Shown here: piece after piece, positions 25,731 to 34,961 of the stretch
Layout: each line of letters opens with the position of its first letter
Position numbering within the stretch: the first letter of the stretch is position 1
NCBI RefSeq assembly: GCF_009496535.1
Contig: NZ_WIDL01000002.1
Span: 204,866 to 268,865 of the forward strand
Length of the DNA: 64,000 bases
From: Stenotrophomonas sp. MYb238
GTDB lineage: Bacteria > Pseudomonadota > Gammaproteobacteria > Xanthomonadales > Xanthomonadaceae
Direction: 5' to 3'
Translations under genes and position numbers: made by a program
The notes under the pieces: generated by a model
Database searches by the model: none
What the model was told of the DNA's origin: nothing
Seen by the model: the letters and a program-made list of their open reading frames with translations, nothing else

Positions 25731-26019
25731 TTTCCCACGCGGCGAAATACCGACCCCGGCTCCGGCCGGGGTTTCGTCGTTGCAGGCCGCCTCCCCTGCG
25801 CAGTCCGCCGCCGCGGCGGACGAGGCGTATCCGGCCACCTTCCTGCCGGTAACGGGCAACGCGGGTGTTCCCCGCCCCGTATCGGCGCTGGAACGGCTGA
25901 TGGCCCTGGAGGCACTGGCGCAGCAGGAACTGGCCGGCGCCACGCGCCTGCAGGAAGCCGCCGCCCCCCGGCAGGACGACCTGCTGGCGATCCTGGTCGC
26001 CTGGGACCTCGCGCTCTGA
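25705..26019 (+). CDS. Possible small unknown protein overlapping the chemoreceptor end
   Basis: A frame of up to 104 residues opens at GTG 25705 inside the chemoreceptor gene and runs 289 bases past it. Codons after about 25810 have the strong third-position G/C and Leu/Ala/Glu bias of true genes here (for example [19 protein letters not shown]). No ribosome site marks a start, and a GC-rich hairpin (25754-25771) lies within. It may start at an internal TTG or be a gene remnant. No family recognised. Confidence 0.35.
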   Translation: MRERLNCSDFPRGEIPTPAPAGVSSLQAASPAQSAAAADEAYPATFLPVTGNAGVPRPVSALERLMALEALAQQELAGATRLQEAAAPRQDDLLAILVAWDLAL

Positions 26020-26533
26020 CGCCGGCACTGGCGCGCGCGGGCAGCCTGCTCCACGGGCGGTGACGTCGTCTGGCGGTATCCGGTCGTCGTCGGGGAACTG
26101 ACCTCGAGCTCCCGCAGCTGCGATGGAAATGCCCTCTGCCGGATCAACCGGATGCGTTGCCCGTGCGTCGATGACGTCCGATCTGGTTTCCGCTGACGGA
26201 ACGATGCGCGGAGCGCCCGTTGCCGTCCGCGCCGCCTCCTCGAGCCAAGTGTCATGCGATGGCGGACCACGCTGATCGAGCAGCGTGGCGCGGCGCCTCA
26301 GGCAGCACAGGGGGCGTAGCAAAGAGCTCCGGCTTCCCTCCCCGGCGCGAGTGACAGCGCGGTGTCCCAAGCAGGAATGGGACCGTCGACTGCACGCGCC
26401 GGCAGCACCGACGGCAATGCCCACGTCGCGCTGACGCGGCTGTGCAGGGGAAGAAGAATTACCGTGGGGGCGGTGCCCCTTGAACCGGCCATCCAGCGCG
26501 GGCCGAGATGGAACAGGCCCGATACGCGGTCGG
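26020..26533. other. Non-coding stretch between convergent genes
   Basis: About 510 bases with no coding frame of convincing composition. A GGGGC/GCCCC hairpin near 26465-26480 lies about 55-70 bases downstream of the EAL gene stop and could help termination, although no T run follows. Confidence 0.4.
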
Positions 26534-29314
26534 TCAGAGCGCCACGGCCGGCCTGTCCGACGGGTGCGGCGACGACGGGTTCTGGCCGTTGCCGCACTGG
26601 CGCAGCCACTGCGCCATGTCGCGCGACGGCAGCGGGCGCGAGTACAGATAGCCCTGGATCTCGTCGCAGCCCTGGCGCAGGAGCAGCGCTTCCTCCTGCC
26701 GCGTCTCCACGCCTTCGGCCACCACCAGCATGCCCAGTGCGTGGCCGAGGTGGACGATGGCCTGGGTCACCTCGGCGGTGCCGGCGTCGTGCAGCATGCG
26801 CTGGACGAAACTGCGGTCGATCTTCAGGCGCTGCACCGGGAACCGGTTCAGGTAATGCAGGTTGGAGAATCCGGTGCCGAAATCGTCCACGGCCAGCAGC
26901 ACGCCGTTGCGCTCGAAGGTGTCGAAGCACTGGCGCAGCGCGTCGCTGTCGCGGATCAGCGCCGATTCGGTCAGCTCCAGTTCCAGCCGCTGCGGCGGCC
27001 AGCTGTGGCGCTCGCAGATGGCGATCACCTGCTCGGCGAAGCCGCGCTCGCGCAGCTGCATGGCCGAGACGTTGACGGCGATGCGTTCGAACGCCAGGCC
27101 CGCCGCCTGCCACACGGCCGCCTGGCGGCAGGCCTCGTCCAGCACCCACTCGCCGATGCGGGCGATTTCCCCGCATTTCTCGGCCACCGGGATGAACTCG
27201 GCCGGGCTGCATGGCCCCAGTTCCGGGCAAACCCAGCGCAGCAACGCCTCGATGGCCGGCGGCCGCGACGGGTCGACGTTGACCAGCGGCTGGTAGACCA
27301 GCTGGAACTCCTCGCGTTCGAGCGCGCCATGCAGCGCGTGCTCGATCTGCAGGCGCCGCTGGATGCCGGCCAGCGCATCCTGGCTGTAGTACTGGTAGGT
27401 GTTGCGCCCGGCTTCCTTGGCGGCATGCATGGCCGCGTCGGCCGCGCGCAGCAGCGTGTCGAAGTCGTGGTGGTTGTCGTCGGCGAGCGCGATGCCGACG
27501 CTGGCGCCGACCTTCAGCGTGGTGTCGCCGCGGTGCAGCGGCGAAGCCAGCGAGGCGATCAGCTTGCGCGCGACGTGGCCGGCATCGGCCGGGTCGGCGA
27601 GGTCGCGCAGCACCACGACGAACTCGTCGCCGTTGAAGCGCGCGAACAGGTCGGCGTTGCGCAGGTTCTGGTGCAGCCGCGCGGCGGCGGCCTTGAGCAG
27701 CATGTCGCCGGTGGCATGGCCGAAGGTGTCGTTGATCGACTTGAACCCGTCCAGGTCGACGAACAGCATCGCCAGCACCCGGCCGTTGCGGTGCGAATCG
27801 GCGATGGCCTCCTCGGCCTGCTCGCGCAGCAGGATGCGGTTGGGCAGCCCGGTCAGCAGGTCGTAGTGCGCCAGCAGTTCGATGCGCTCGTTGGCCTCGC
27901 GCTCGCGGGTGATGTCGCGGAAAAGCACGACGAAACGCTCCGGCAGGCCTTCGCGCCGGTCCAGTTCGACCTGCACCTGCACCCATACGCGCTCGCCCGA
28001 ATGCCGGTAGAAGCACAGGTCCAGCTGTTCGGGCAGGCCGCCGCCGGCGATGCGGGTGAGCGCGGCCTCGAAGCTGTCGCGCGAATCCTGCGTGTAGAGC
28101 GCCAGCGCCTGCTCCAGCGTGACCGGCTCCTTGCGCAGGCCGTGGATGCGGTAGCACTCGTCGGTCCAGAGCATTCCGCGGGTGGCGACCTCGATCTCGC
28201 AGCCGCCGATGCGGCCGAGCGCGGACACGCGGTTGAGCAGTTCCGTGCGCCAGCGGATCAGGGCGTCGGTCTGGCGCTGTTCGGTGACGTTCTGCAGTTG
28301 CCCGATCACCCGCTGCACGCGCCCGGCTGCATCGCGCTCGGGATGCATCCAGATCCGCAGGTGCAGGCTGCCGGACTCCATCGGAGCGGGCGCCAGCACC
28401 AGGTCGAAACCATGCGGCTGGCCTTCGCGGTGCAGCCGCCGCCAGGCGGCCAGCACCTGGGCGCGGGCGTCGCCGTCGAGCAGGCACAGCCAGCGGCGGT
28501 CGCCGGGCAGGCTGCCGGGCGAGCGGCCGACCGCGGCATGCAGTTCTTCGGACCAGAGGAAACGGGCGCCATCCCGCTCCCACGACCAGGTGCCGAGGCC
28601 GGCGATGCGCTGCAGGTGGCGCAGTTGCGCCTGCTGTTCGTGCGCGCCGGCGTCGTGCGCGTCCTGCGGGCCGATCTCGATACGGATGCCGCTGATGCGC
28701 AGCGGCTGGCCGTCGGCCGTGCGCGCCACCACCTGGCCATGATCCTGCACCACGTGCCAGTTGCCGTCGCCGCGACGCACGCGCAGGCGGCAGGCATAGG
28801 GCATGGAGGCGTCGTGCAGGTGCGCCTGCAGCGCCGCCCGCTGCGCGGCACGGTCGGCGGGATGGACCTGGTCCAGCCATTCCTGCACGGTGCCGGGCGC
28901 GATGCCCTGCCCCGCCTGGCCCTCCAGAAGGGCCAGCAGGTTGGCCGGCACGTCCCACTCCCACACGCCGTGCCCGGCTTCGTGCAGCAGCCTGGCCCAG
29001 CGCCCGTCGGCCAGCGCGACGGCCGGGGCGGCGGTGTACACGTAGGCGCAGACCGCGCCGGCGGGCGAGCGCGCCGCGCTCAGGAAGCCATCCAGGCGTT
29101 GCCCGCCAGCGGGAACCGCGCAGGGCAGCAGCCCCTGCGCGGCGACACGCTCGCGCAGCCCGAGCAGGGCGTGGCGATGGGCCTGCAGCCCGCGCGGCAG
29201 GTCCAGCGTGCGGGCCGCGGCATTGGCCGCCAATGGATGGCCCTCCGGATCGAGCAGCACGATGGCCCCCTCCATCGGGTGGCCCATCATGCTCGCAATC
29301 ACGCCCTGATCCAC
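26534..29314 (-). CDS. PAS-GGDEF-EAL cyclic-di-GMP protein, EAL complete
   Basis: A 926-residue cytoplasmic signalling protein with PAS-type sensor modules over residues 1-460, GGDEF about 470-640 and EAL about 660-910. The GGDEF loop is NGDEF, one change from consensus, so cyclase activity is uncertain. The EAL domain keeps every catalytic landmark: EALLRW, NVS, ELTES, DDFGTG, KIDRSF, AEGVET and QGYLYS, so it should hydrolyse cyclic-di-GMP. A sigma-28 promoter precedes it, linking it to flagellar expression; lowering cyclic-di-GMP would favour swimming. Confidence 0.88.
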   Translation of the reverse strand: MDQGVIASMMGHPMEGAIVLLDPEGHPLAANAAARTLDLPRGLQAHRHALLGLRERVAAQGLLPCAVPAGGQRLDGFLSAARSPAGAVCAYVYTAAPAVALADGRWARLLHEAGHGVWEWDVPANLLALLEGQAGQGIAPGTVQEWLDQVHPADRAAQRAALQAHLHDASMPYACRLRVRRGDGNWHVVQDHGQVVARTADGQPLRISGIRIEIGPQDAHDAGAHEQQAQLRHLQRIAGLGTWSWERDGARFLWSEELHAAVGRSPGSLPGDRRWLCLLDGDARAQVLAAWRRLHREGQPHGFDLVLAPAPMESGSLHLRIWMHPERDAAGRVQRVIGQLQNVTEQRQTDALIRWRTELLNRVSALGRIGGCEIEVATRGMLWTDECYRIHGLRKEPVTLEQALALYTQDSRDSFEAALTRIAGGGLPEQLDLCFYRHSGERVWVQVQVELDRREGLPERFVVLFRDITREREANERIELLAHYDLLTGLPNRILLREQAEEAIADSHRNGRVLAMLFVDLDGFKSINDTFGHATGDMLLKAAAARLHQNLRNADLFARFNGDEFVVVLRDLADPADAGHVARKLIASLASPLHRGDTTLKVGASVGIALADDNHHDFDTLLRAADAAMHAAKEAGRNTYQYYSQDALAGIQRRLQIEHALHGALEREEFQLVYQPLVNVDPSRPPAIEALLRWVCPELGPCSPAEFIPVAEKCGEIARIGEWVLDEACRQAAVWQAAGLAFERIAVNVSAMQLRERGFAEQVIAICERHSWPPQRLELELTESALIRDSDALRQCFDTFERNGVLLAVDDFGTGFSNLHYLNRFPVQRLKIDRSFVQRMLHDAGTAEVTQAIVHLGHALGMLVVAEGVETRQEEALLLRQGCDEIQGYLYSRPLPSRDMAQWLRQCGNGQNPSSPHPSDRPAVAL

Positions 29315-29359
29315 GCGCTACCGCTCCAGTCATCCACCCGAGGTCCGGGAACCCTATCG

Positions 29360-29386
29360 ATAACGGCAGTCCCGGAGGGAAATTGA
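29360..29386 (-). promoter_or_regulatory. FliA (sigma-28) promoter of the EAL gene
   Basis: On the minus strand TCAATTTC (29386-29379), 11 bases, then GCCGTTAT (29367-29360). It matches the same pattern as the flgM and fliC2 promoters in this window and leaves a leader of about 40 bases. Confidence 0.65.
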
Positions 29387-29459
29387 GTACTGCGTCATCG
29401 CTCCCGGCGACGGCCCGTTAAGATGTCCGGGACAGATCACGCCGGTACCGCCACGGAAT

Positions 29460-30437
29460 ATGCACAACGGCCCCACCCTCCCGCGGCACGCCGCTTCCAC
29501 GGACGCGGCGATGGCATGCCTGCAGCGCACCACCTACGGCGTGGTGGCCGGCGGCGGCGTGCTGATCCTGCTGTGCGGGCTGCTGCCGTGGGCCTGGGCG
29601 GCGATCCCGGCGCACCCGCTGGCCTGGACTGTGATCTCCGTCGCCCTGGTGGCCGCGTACATGGCGCTGGCACTGCTCCTGCTCCTGCCCCGGCTGGCGC
29701 AGGTACGCCTGCTGGCCGCGCGCGACCTGGCCGAACTCGAATCCAGCCGCAAGGCGCTGGAGACCGGCAACCGCGAACTGCAGGCCATGGCCGGGCGCCT
29801 GTTCTCGGTGCAGGAGGACGAGCGCCGCGCGATCTCGCGCGACCTGCACGACGACATCGGCCAGGCCGTCACCGCGATCAAGCTGGCCGCGCACGCGGCG
29901 ATGGACGAGGACGACACGCGGCGGCGCCGCGAGGACCTGGGGCAGATCGTGGAACTGGTGGATAGCACCGTCGTGCGCCTGCGCAACCTGTCGATGCTGC
30001 TGCGCCCGCCGCAGCTCGACGCGCTGGGGCTGGAGGCCGCGCTGCGCTGGCAGGCCGGGCAGCTGTTCCGTTCCTCGCCGGTGGAGCTGTGGATGGAGGT
30101 GGACGAGCTGCCGCAGCGGCCCGACAACGAGGTCGAGCAGGCCTGTTTCCGCATCGCCCAGGAAAGCCTGACCAACGCCCTGCGCCACGCCCTGGCCAGC
30201 CAGGTCCGGCTGAGCCTGGAGGACGATGGCGACGGCCGCCTGCGGCTGCGGGTGGTCGACGATGGCGAAGGTTTCGACCCCGACGGTCCGCGCGGGCTGG
30301 GGCTGGTGGTGATGCGCGAACGCGCGCAGAGCGTCGGCGGCTGGCTGCGCATCCGCACCGCGCCGGGCGAAGGCACCCAGATCGAACTGCACCTGCCCTA
30401 CCGTGCGCCGCAGGCGGCCGCCTGCCAGGGAGCCTGA
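29460..30437 (+). CDS. NarX-type membrane sensor histidine kinase
   Basis: A 325-residue kinase. Two transmembrane helices (about residues 25-80) precede a coiled segment and a HisKA_3 domain with phosphorylated H130 in SRDLHDDIGQ. The ATPase domain (QESLTNALRHA, VVDDGEGFDP, GLGLVVMRERA) is complete. Kinases of this type phosphorylate LuxR/NarL-family regulators; none is adjacent, but one lies at 52809. The next gene starts two bases after the stop. Confidence 0.85.
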   Translation: MHNGPTLPRHAASTDAAMACLQRTTYGVVAGGGVLILLCGLLPWAWAAIPAHPLAWTVISVALVAAYMALALLLLLPRLAQVRLLAARDLAELESSRKALETGNRELQAMAGRLFSVQEDERRAISRDLHDDIGQAVTAIKLAAHAAMDEDDTRRRREDLGQIVELVDSTVVRLRNLSMLLRPPQLDALGLEAALRWQAGQLFRSSPVELWMEVDELPQRPDNEVEQACFRIAQESLTNALRHALASQVRLSLEDDGDGRLRLRVVDDGEGFDPDGPRGLGLVVMRERAQSVGGWLRIRTAPGEGTQIELHLPYRAPQAAACQGA

Positions 30438-30439
30438 CG

Positions 30440-32170
30440 ATGTGGAACCCCGCCGCCTCGCAACCGGCCGTCGAACTGCCCGCCCCTGCGCGCCTGGGCG
30501 CCGGCAATCCCGAACTGGCCGCCATGGTCGCCGCGGCGTCCGCCGGCGGCACGCCGCTGATGCTGCTGCACCTGGACATCGACCACTTCGCCTCGGTCAA
30601 CGAGAACATGAGCGCCGAGGTCGGCGACCAGGCGCTGGTCCTGATCGCCCAGCGCCTGGGCGACCATCTGCGCGGCCGCGGCCGGCTGTGGCGGCACGGC
30701 AGCGACGAGTTCGTGCTGGCCATCCCGCGCGAAAGCGGTGTGCCGCTGCCGGAGGAAATGGCCGAGCAGCTGCGCCAGCAGATGGAGCTGCCGCTGTCGG
30801 TGCTGCCCTACACCCTGTTCCTGACCGCGAAGATCGGCGTGTCGCTGTGCCCGGAGCACGCCGTCGATCCGAGCCGCCTGCTCGACCTGGCCGAGGACGC
30901 GCTGCACCAGGCCGGGCGCGAAGGCGGCAACGTCGTGCAGGTGCACATGCTGCACAAGCCGCTCAGCGCGCACAGCGAGAGCATCATCTCGCGGCAGCTG
31001 GTGGACGCCATCGAGAACGGCGAGCTGCGCCTGCGCTACCAGCCGCTGGTCAGCGCCCGCGACGGCCATGTCGTGGGCATGGAGGCGCTGCTGCGCTGGC
31101 AGTCGCCGACGCTGGGCATGCTGGTGCCGGAGCGCTTCATGCGCACCGCCGAGCGGCTGGGGATCATCGTCCAGATCGGCGCCTGGGTGCTGGAGATGAC
31201 CCTGCGCCAGGCGCGCGTCTGGCGCGACCAGGGCTTCGACGATTTCAACATCGCGGTGAACGTGTCCACTCTGCAGCTGCTGCGGCCCAGCTTCTTCGCC
31301 GAGGTCATGGCGCTGCTGCAGTCCACCGGCGTGCCGGCGCGCATGCTGACCCTGGAGATCAACGAAAGCGCGCTGACCAACAACGTCAATTTCGTCTACG
31401 AGACCCTGGCCAACCTGCGCAACGAAGGCATCAGCCTGAGCCTGGACAACTTCGGCACCGGCGATTCCAGCCTAAGCGCGCTGGTGCGCTACCCGGTGGA
31501 CAAGCTCAAGATCGACCGCAGCTTCATCAAGAGTGCGCCGGCGGCCAACCGCGAGGCCGCGATCTCCCGCGCGATCATCGCCATGGGCCACCAGCTGGGC
31601 ATGACCGTGATCGCCAACGGCGTGGAATCGCAGGCGCAGCTGGGCTTCCTGCGCCGCAACGACTGCGACGTGTTCCAGGGCTACCTGTTCGGCGAACCGA
31701 TGTCGGCCGAAGCCGCCGGCGTGACCCTGCGCCGCCGCTACCTGCGCCCGGAAGCCTTCGCCGAGACCCGCCCGGACCGCACCCTGCTGCTGCTGGACGA
31801 CGAGGAGAACGTGCTGCGCTCGCTGGTGCGCCTGTTCCGCCGCGACGGCTACCGCATCCTGGCCGCCGGCAACGTGCGCGACGCCTTCGACCTGCTGGCG
31901 ATCAACGACGTGCAGGTGATCCTGTCCGACCAGCGCATGAGCGACATGAGCGGCACCGAGTTCCTGGGCCGGGTGAAGATGCTCTACCCGGACACGATCC
32001 GCCTGGTGCTGTCCGGCTACACCGACCTCAACACCGTCACCGACGCGATCAACCGCGGCGCGATCTACCGCTTCCTGACCAAGCCGTGGAACGACGACGA
32101 GCTGCGCGAGCACATCCGCCAGGCGTTCCGCACCCACGACGAGAAGCGCAAGCCGGGAAAGAGCGCGTAG
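30440..32170 (+). CDS. Degenerate GGDEF/EAL protein with C-terminal receiver
   Basis: A 576-residue protein with GGDEF-like residues 35-185 (motif HGSDEF), EAL 195-440 and a receiver 455-570 with D497 in SDQRM. Two EAL metal or catalytic positions are changed: DNFGTG has N337 for the second Asp, and ANGVES has N393 for the Glu of AEGVET. Other landmarks (EALLRW, NVS, EINES, KIDRSF, QGYLF) remain. It may bind rather than cleave cyclic-di-GMP. It follows the kinase gene with GGGAG as its ribosome site. Confidence 0.83.
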   Translation: MWNPAASQPAVELPAPARLGAGNPELAAMVAAASAGGTPLMLLHLDIDHFASVNENMSAEVGDQALVLIAQRLGDHLRGRGRLWRHGSDEFVLAIPRESGVPLPEEMAEQLRQQMELPLSVLPYTLFLTAKIGVSLCPEHAVDPSRLLDLAEDALHQAGREGGNVVQVHMLHKPLSAHSESIISRQLVDAIENGELRLRYQPLVSARDGHVVGMEALLRWQSPTLGMLVPERFMRTAERLGIIVQIGAWVLEMTLRQARVWRDQGFDDFNIAVNVSTLQLLRPSFFAEVMALLQSTGVPARMLTLEINESALTNNVNFVYETLANLRNEGISLSLDNFGTGDSSLSALVRYPVDKLKIDRSFIKSAPAANREAAISRAIIAMGHQLGMTVIANGVESQAQLGFLRRNDCDVFQGYLFGEPMSAEAAGVTLRRRYLRPEAFAETRPDRTLLLLDDEENVLRSLVRLFRRDGYRILAAGNVRDAFDLLAINDVQVILSDQRMSDMSGTEFLGRVKMLYPDTIRLVLSGYTDLNTVTDAINRGAIYRFLTKPWNDDELREHIRQAFRTHDEKRKPGKSA

Positions 32171-32208
32171 CCGCCGGAAGCCGGGAACCGCTGGAGAGGA
32201 GCCCGCTC

Positions 32209-33465
32209 CTAGCCCTTGGGCTGCCGCACCGGCAGCACGATGCGGAAGCGCGAGCCCTCGCCCACCGTGCTGTCCAGGTCGATGCGGCCGTGGTGCTTGT
32301 TGACGATGCCGTAGGAGATGGACAGGCCCAGTCCGGTGCCGCTGCCCACCGGCTTGGTGGTGAAGAACGGATCGAAGATGCGCTGGCGCAGTTCCGGCGA
32401 GATGCCCGAGCCGTTGTCCTGGAATTCGATCCACACCTCGTCGCCCTGCACGCCCGTGCTGACCACGATGTGGCCGCGCTCGGCGATGGCGTGGCCGGCG
32501 TTGAGCAGCATGTTCATGTACACCTGGTTCAGTTCCGACGGCAGGCACTCGACCATCGGCAGCTCGCCGTAGCGGCGCTCCAGGGTGACCTTGTACTTGA
32601 GCTCGTTCCAGATGATGTTGATGGTCGATTCCAGCCCCGAGTGCAGGTCGGCCAGCTTCCACGACTCGTCGCGCCCGGAATAGGAGAAGTCCTTCAGGTC
32701 GCGCACGATGCGCGTCACCCGCTCGATGCCCTCGCGCGACTCGGCCATCAGCTGCGGCAGGTCGCGGCTGATGAAGTCGATGTCCAGGCGGTCGCGGATG
32801 TCGTCGATCTCGGGGATCAGCGCCTTCGGGTCCGGCGCGCGCAGCGCCCGTTCGTAGGCCTCGATCACGGTGAACAGGCTGCGCAGGTATTCCTGCAGGC
32901 TGCCCAGGTTGGAGTGCACGTAGCCGATCGGATTGTTGATCTCGTGCGCCACGCCGGCGGCGAGCTGGCCGATGGAGGCCATCTTCTCCGACTGCAGCAG
33001 CTTTTCCTGCGCGCCGTTGAGCCGCAGGTAGGCCTGGCGCAGCTCGGCGTGGCGGCGCTGCAGTTCGTTCTCGTAGTCTTCCTGGCCGTCGATGTGGCGG
33101 AACAAGGCCAGGCAGGCCCGTTCGCTGCCCTCGTGGTGGTGGTAGAGGTGCACGATCACCGCGCGGTCGCCCAGCGGCAGGCTGCCGCTCCAGCTGCCCG
33201 ATTCCTTGGCCTGCGCCAGCGCCACCGGCGGCAGCAGGTCGACAAGGCGCCGGCCCAGTTCGGCGGCATCGCCGCCCTGCGCGCCGAACAGGTCGCGCAC
33301 GGCGCTGTTGGCCAGGGCCACTTCGCCGGTGTCGTTGAACAGGAGCATGCCGTCGCGCATGCGGTCGCTCAATGCATGGAGCATGGCGGGCGACGGAAGG
33401 GGCGCGAGCGGAGCGGAAGCGTTGTCGGCCACGGAAGGCGGTGGATCAGTGGAACGGGCGTCCAC
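32209..33465 (-). CDS. Soluble PAS sensor histidine kinase
   Basis: A 418-residue kinase without membrane helices. A PAS-like domain (about residues 28-120) is followed by a short coiled coil, HisKA with H174 in AAGVAHEINNP, and an ATPase domain (NMLLNAGHAIA, DNGSGIS, DPFFTTKPVGSGTGLGLSISYGIV). It converges on the degenerate EAL-receiver gene 38 bases away, whose receiver is a plausible target, though that is inference. Confidence 0.85.
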   Translation of the reverse strand: MDARSTDPPPSVADNASAPLAPLPSPAMLHALSDRMRDGMLLFNDTGEVALANSAVRDLFGAQGGDAAELGRRLVDLLPPVALAQAKESGSWSGSLPLGDRAVIVHLYHHHEGSERACLALFRHIDGQEDYENELQRRHAELRQAYLRLNGAQEKLLQSEKMASIGQLAAGVAHEINNPIGYVHSNLGSLQEYLRSLFTVIEAYERALRAPDPKALIPEIDDIRDRLDIDFISRDLPQLMAESREGIERVTRIVRDLKDFSYSGRDESWKLADLHSGLESTINIIWNELKYKVTLERRYGELPMVECLPSELNQVYMNMLLNAGHAIAERGHIVVSTGVQGDEVWIEFQDNGSGISPELRQRIFDPFFTTKPVGSGTGLGLSISYGIVNKHHGRIDLDSTVGEGSRFRIVLPVRQPKG

Positions 33466-33516
33466 TATAACCGCGGATGCCTCGGCGCATCGGCGCCGGA
33501 ATGCGGTGGCGCGCCC

Positions 33517-33855
33517 TCAGGCGACGGCCAGCGGCTTGCGGGTATGCAGCAGGTGGGCCTGGCCCTTGGCGTCGTAGGCCGAGGAGGCTTCGCTGCGGCC
33601 GAGCTGGCGTAGCGCCCAGCTGACCTCGCGCCGGCGGCGGGCCAGCAGCGCGCCGTTGGCGCGGTTGCGTTCGGCCAGTTCGCGCAGCCGCTCGGCGTGC
33701 TCCAGCGGCGGCCGTGCCTCCAGGATGCGCAGCGCCTCGAGTTTCAGGCTCGTGGCCGCCACCAGCGCCTGCACGTCGTGCTCGACCAGCGCCTGGCGCT
33801 CGCCGTCGAGCGCGTCGCTCAGCTGCTGCAATGGGTCGGCCACCGCGAGCTTCAT
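33517..33855 (-). CDS. flgN: Flagellar chaperone FlgN
   Basis: A 112-residue helical protein in the FlgN position. It keeps the hook-filament junction proteins FlgK and FlgL export-competent. Heptads such as LQQLSDALDGERQALVEHDVQALVAA fit the family. Its ATG overlaps the flgM stop by four bases. The call rests mainly on context because FlgN sequences diverge strongly. Confidence 0.8.
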   Translation of the reverse strand: MKLAVADPLQQLSDALDGERQALVEHDVQALVAATSLKLEALRILEARPPLEHAERLRELAERNRANGALLARRRREVSWALRQLGRSEASSAYDAKGQAHLLHTRKPLAVA

Positions 33856-34154
33856 GCGCGCAGTTGCTCGTCCTGGTCCAGCATGCGCTTGGCGATGGCG
33901 TCCGGGTCGATCCGGTAGCTGCCGTTCTCCAGCGCTTCGCGCACGGCCTGCACGCGGGCGGTGTCGATCGCCGGGGCGGTGGACAGTTCGCGCTGCAGGG
34001 CCTGCAGGCTGGTGGCTTCGCCGGTCAGGCGCACGCTGTCGGCGGCCTCGACCGGACGGGCCTCGGGTCCGCCGGCTGGGGCGGCCTTGGTGGGCGTGGC
34101 GACCGGGCGCACCTGGGTGCTTGCCGTGATCCCGCCGTCGATTTTCTGGCTCAT
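33852..34154 (-). CDS. flgM: Anti-sigma-28 factor FlgM
   Basis: A 100-residue inhibitor that holds FliA until it is exported through the finished hook. The disordered N-terminus begins MSQKIDGG and the C-terminal FliA-binding helices include ARVQAVREALENGSYRIDPDAIAKRML. A strong FliA promoter lies about 32 bases upstream, giving the usual feedback loop. Confidence 0.93.
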   Translation of the reverse strand: MSQKIDGGITASTQVRPVATPTKAAPAGGPEARPVEAADSVRLTGEATSLQALQRELSTAPAIDTARVQAVREALENGSYRIDPDAIAKRMLDQDEQLRA

Positions 34155-34185
34155 GTGATGGAAGTCCTGATTCGGTACACAGGGG

Positions 34186-34212
34186 TTAACGGCAACCCGG
34201 GGGTAATCTTTA
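34186..34212 (-). promoter_or_regulatory. FliA (sigma-28) promoter of flgM-flgN
   Basis: Minus strand TAAAGATT (34212-34205), 11 bases, GCCGTTAA (34193-34186): near-perfect sigma-28 consensus. Confidence 0.85.
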
Positions 34213-34219
34213 GCGGAAT

Positions 34220-34864
34220 CTATCGCGAAACCAGCACGTCGCCGGCGGCGGTCGCGATGCCCTGCACCACCCGCCGGGAGGAGAGGTTCTCCACCGGCAC
34301 CCGCTCGGCCTCGCCGGCATCGGCCAGCGCCTTGCCGGCCACCCGGACCTCGACGCCGCCCCGCCGGGACACCAGGGCGACGCTGTCTCCGCGGCGGATG
34401 ATACGCGGGGCAACTAGGTCGGCGGCCGACAACAGCGTGCCTGCACTCATCGCACGCCGCGCCACCCGGCCGATGGCCGATTGCGGGTCGGACAATACCG
34501 CACCGGCGATGCGCGCGGTGTCACGGCGCACGCTTCCCATATCGGCGGCGGTCAGCACTTCTCCAGCGGCGACGCCGCGGGCCAGCACCAGCACGTCCTG
34601 CTCGCGGCGCACCGTCACCGGCACGAACAGCTTCCAGCCGCCGGCCTGCGGGCACCCCACTTCCACCGTGCGGTTGCCGGTGGCCCGCGCCTGCAGCGCG
34701 ACCGGGCAGGCCGGCAGGCGCAGGCCGGCGTCGACGCTGGCCTCGCCGTCGGTGGCCGGGTCCAACGTGGACAACGCGGCCGCGCGGATCGAGGCCACGG
34801 ACTGGAAATCGCCGGCCCAGGCGGGGGCCGCCAGCAGCAGACACAACAGGGCCAACAGGCGCAT
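34220..34864 (-). CDS. flgA: Flagellar P-ring assembly protein FlgA
   Basis: A 214-residue periplasmic chaperone for FlgI. The signal peptide (MRLLALLCLLLAAPAWA) is followed by a SAF domain (ARGVAAGEVLTAADM, IGRVARRAMSAGTLL) and the terminal beta domain. I chose the ATG at 34864 because GGCGGAG lies just upstream; the ATG at 34879 is an alternative. It is divergent from cheV and carries a sigma-54-like promoter. Confidence 0.93.
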   Translation of the reverse strand: MRLLALLCLLLAAPAWAGDFQSVASIRAAALSTLDPATDGEASVDAGLRLPACPVALQARATGNRTVEVGCPQAGGWKLFVPVTVRREQDVLVLARGVAAGEVLTAADMGSVRRDTARIAGAVLSDPQSAIGRVARRAMSAGTLLSAADLVAPRIIRRGDSVALVSRRGGVEVRVAGKALADAGEAERVPVENLSSRRVVQGIATAAGDVLVSR

Positions 34865-34901
34865 GGGCAACTCCGCCATGGATAAGGTCGCCCGTTTCCC
34901 T

Positions 34902-34916
34902 GCAAGCGGCGTGCCG
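34902..34916 (-). promoter_or_regulatory. Sigma-54 promoter candidate of flgA
   Basis: Minus strand CGGCAC, five bases, TTGC: one mismatch from the TGGCAC-N5-TTGC consensus, about 38 bases before the flgA start. Confidence 0.55.
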
Positions 34917-34926
34917 GAAGCCGCGC

Positions 34927-34954
34927 TCAAGTCCCGCCCCCCGCCTGCCGATAC
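34927..34954 (+). promoter_or_regulatory. FliA (sigma-28) promoter of cheV
   Basis: TCAAGTCC (34927-34934), a 12-base spacer, GCCGATAC (34947-34954). The -10 ends only seven bases before the cheV ATG, so the start site would fall on or next to the start codon. Confidence 0.65.
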
Positions 34955-34961
34955 CGGCTGC

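Noticed and set aside
26480-29386. Long plus-strand frame opposite the GGDEF-EAL gene
   Set aside because: Composition is low-complexity H/Q/V/A/R typical of antisense frames; the minus strand encodes recognisable domains.
29400-29459. Sigma-28 promoter before the NarX-type kinase (TTAAG and GCCGGTAC)
   Set aside because: The spacing is about four bases too long and the -10 is poor.
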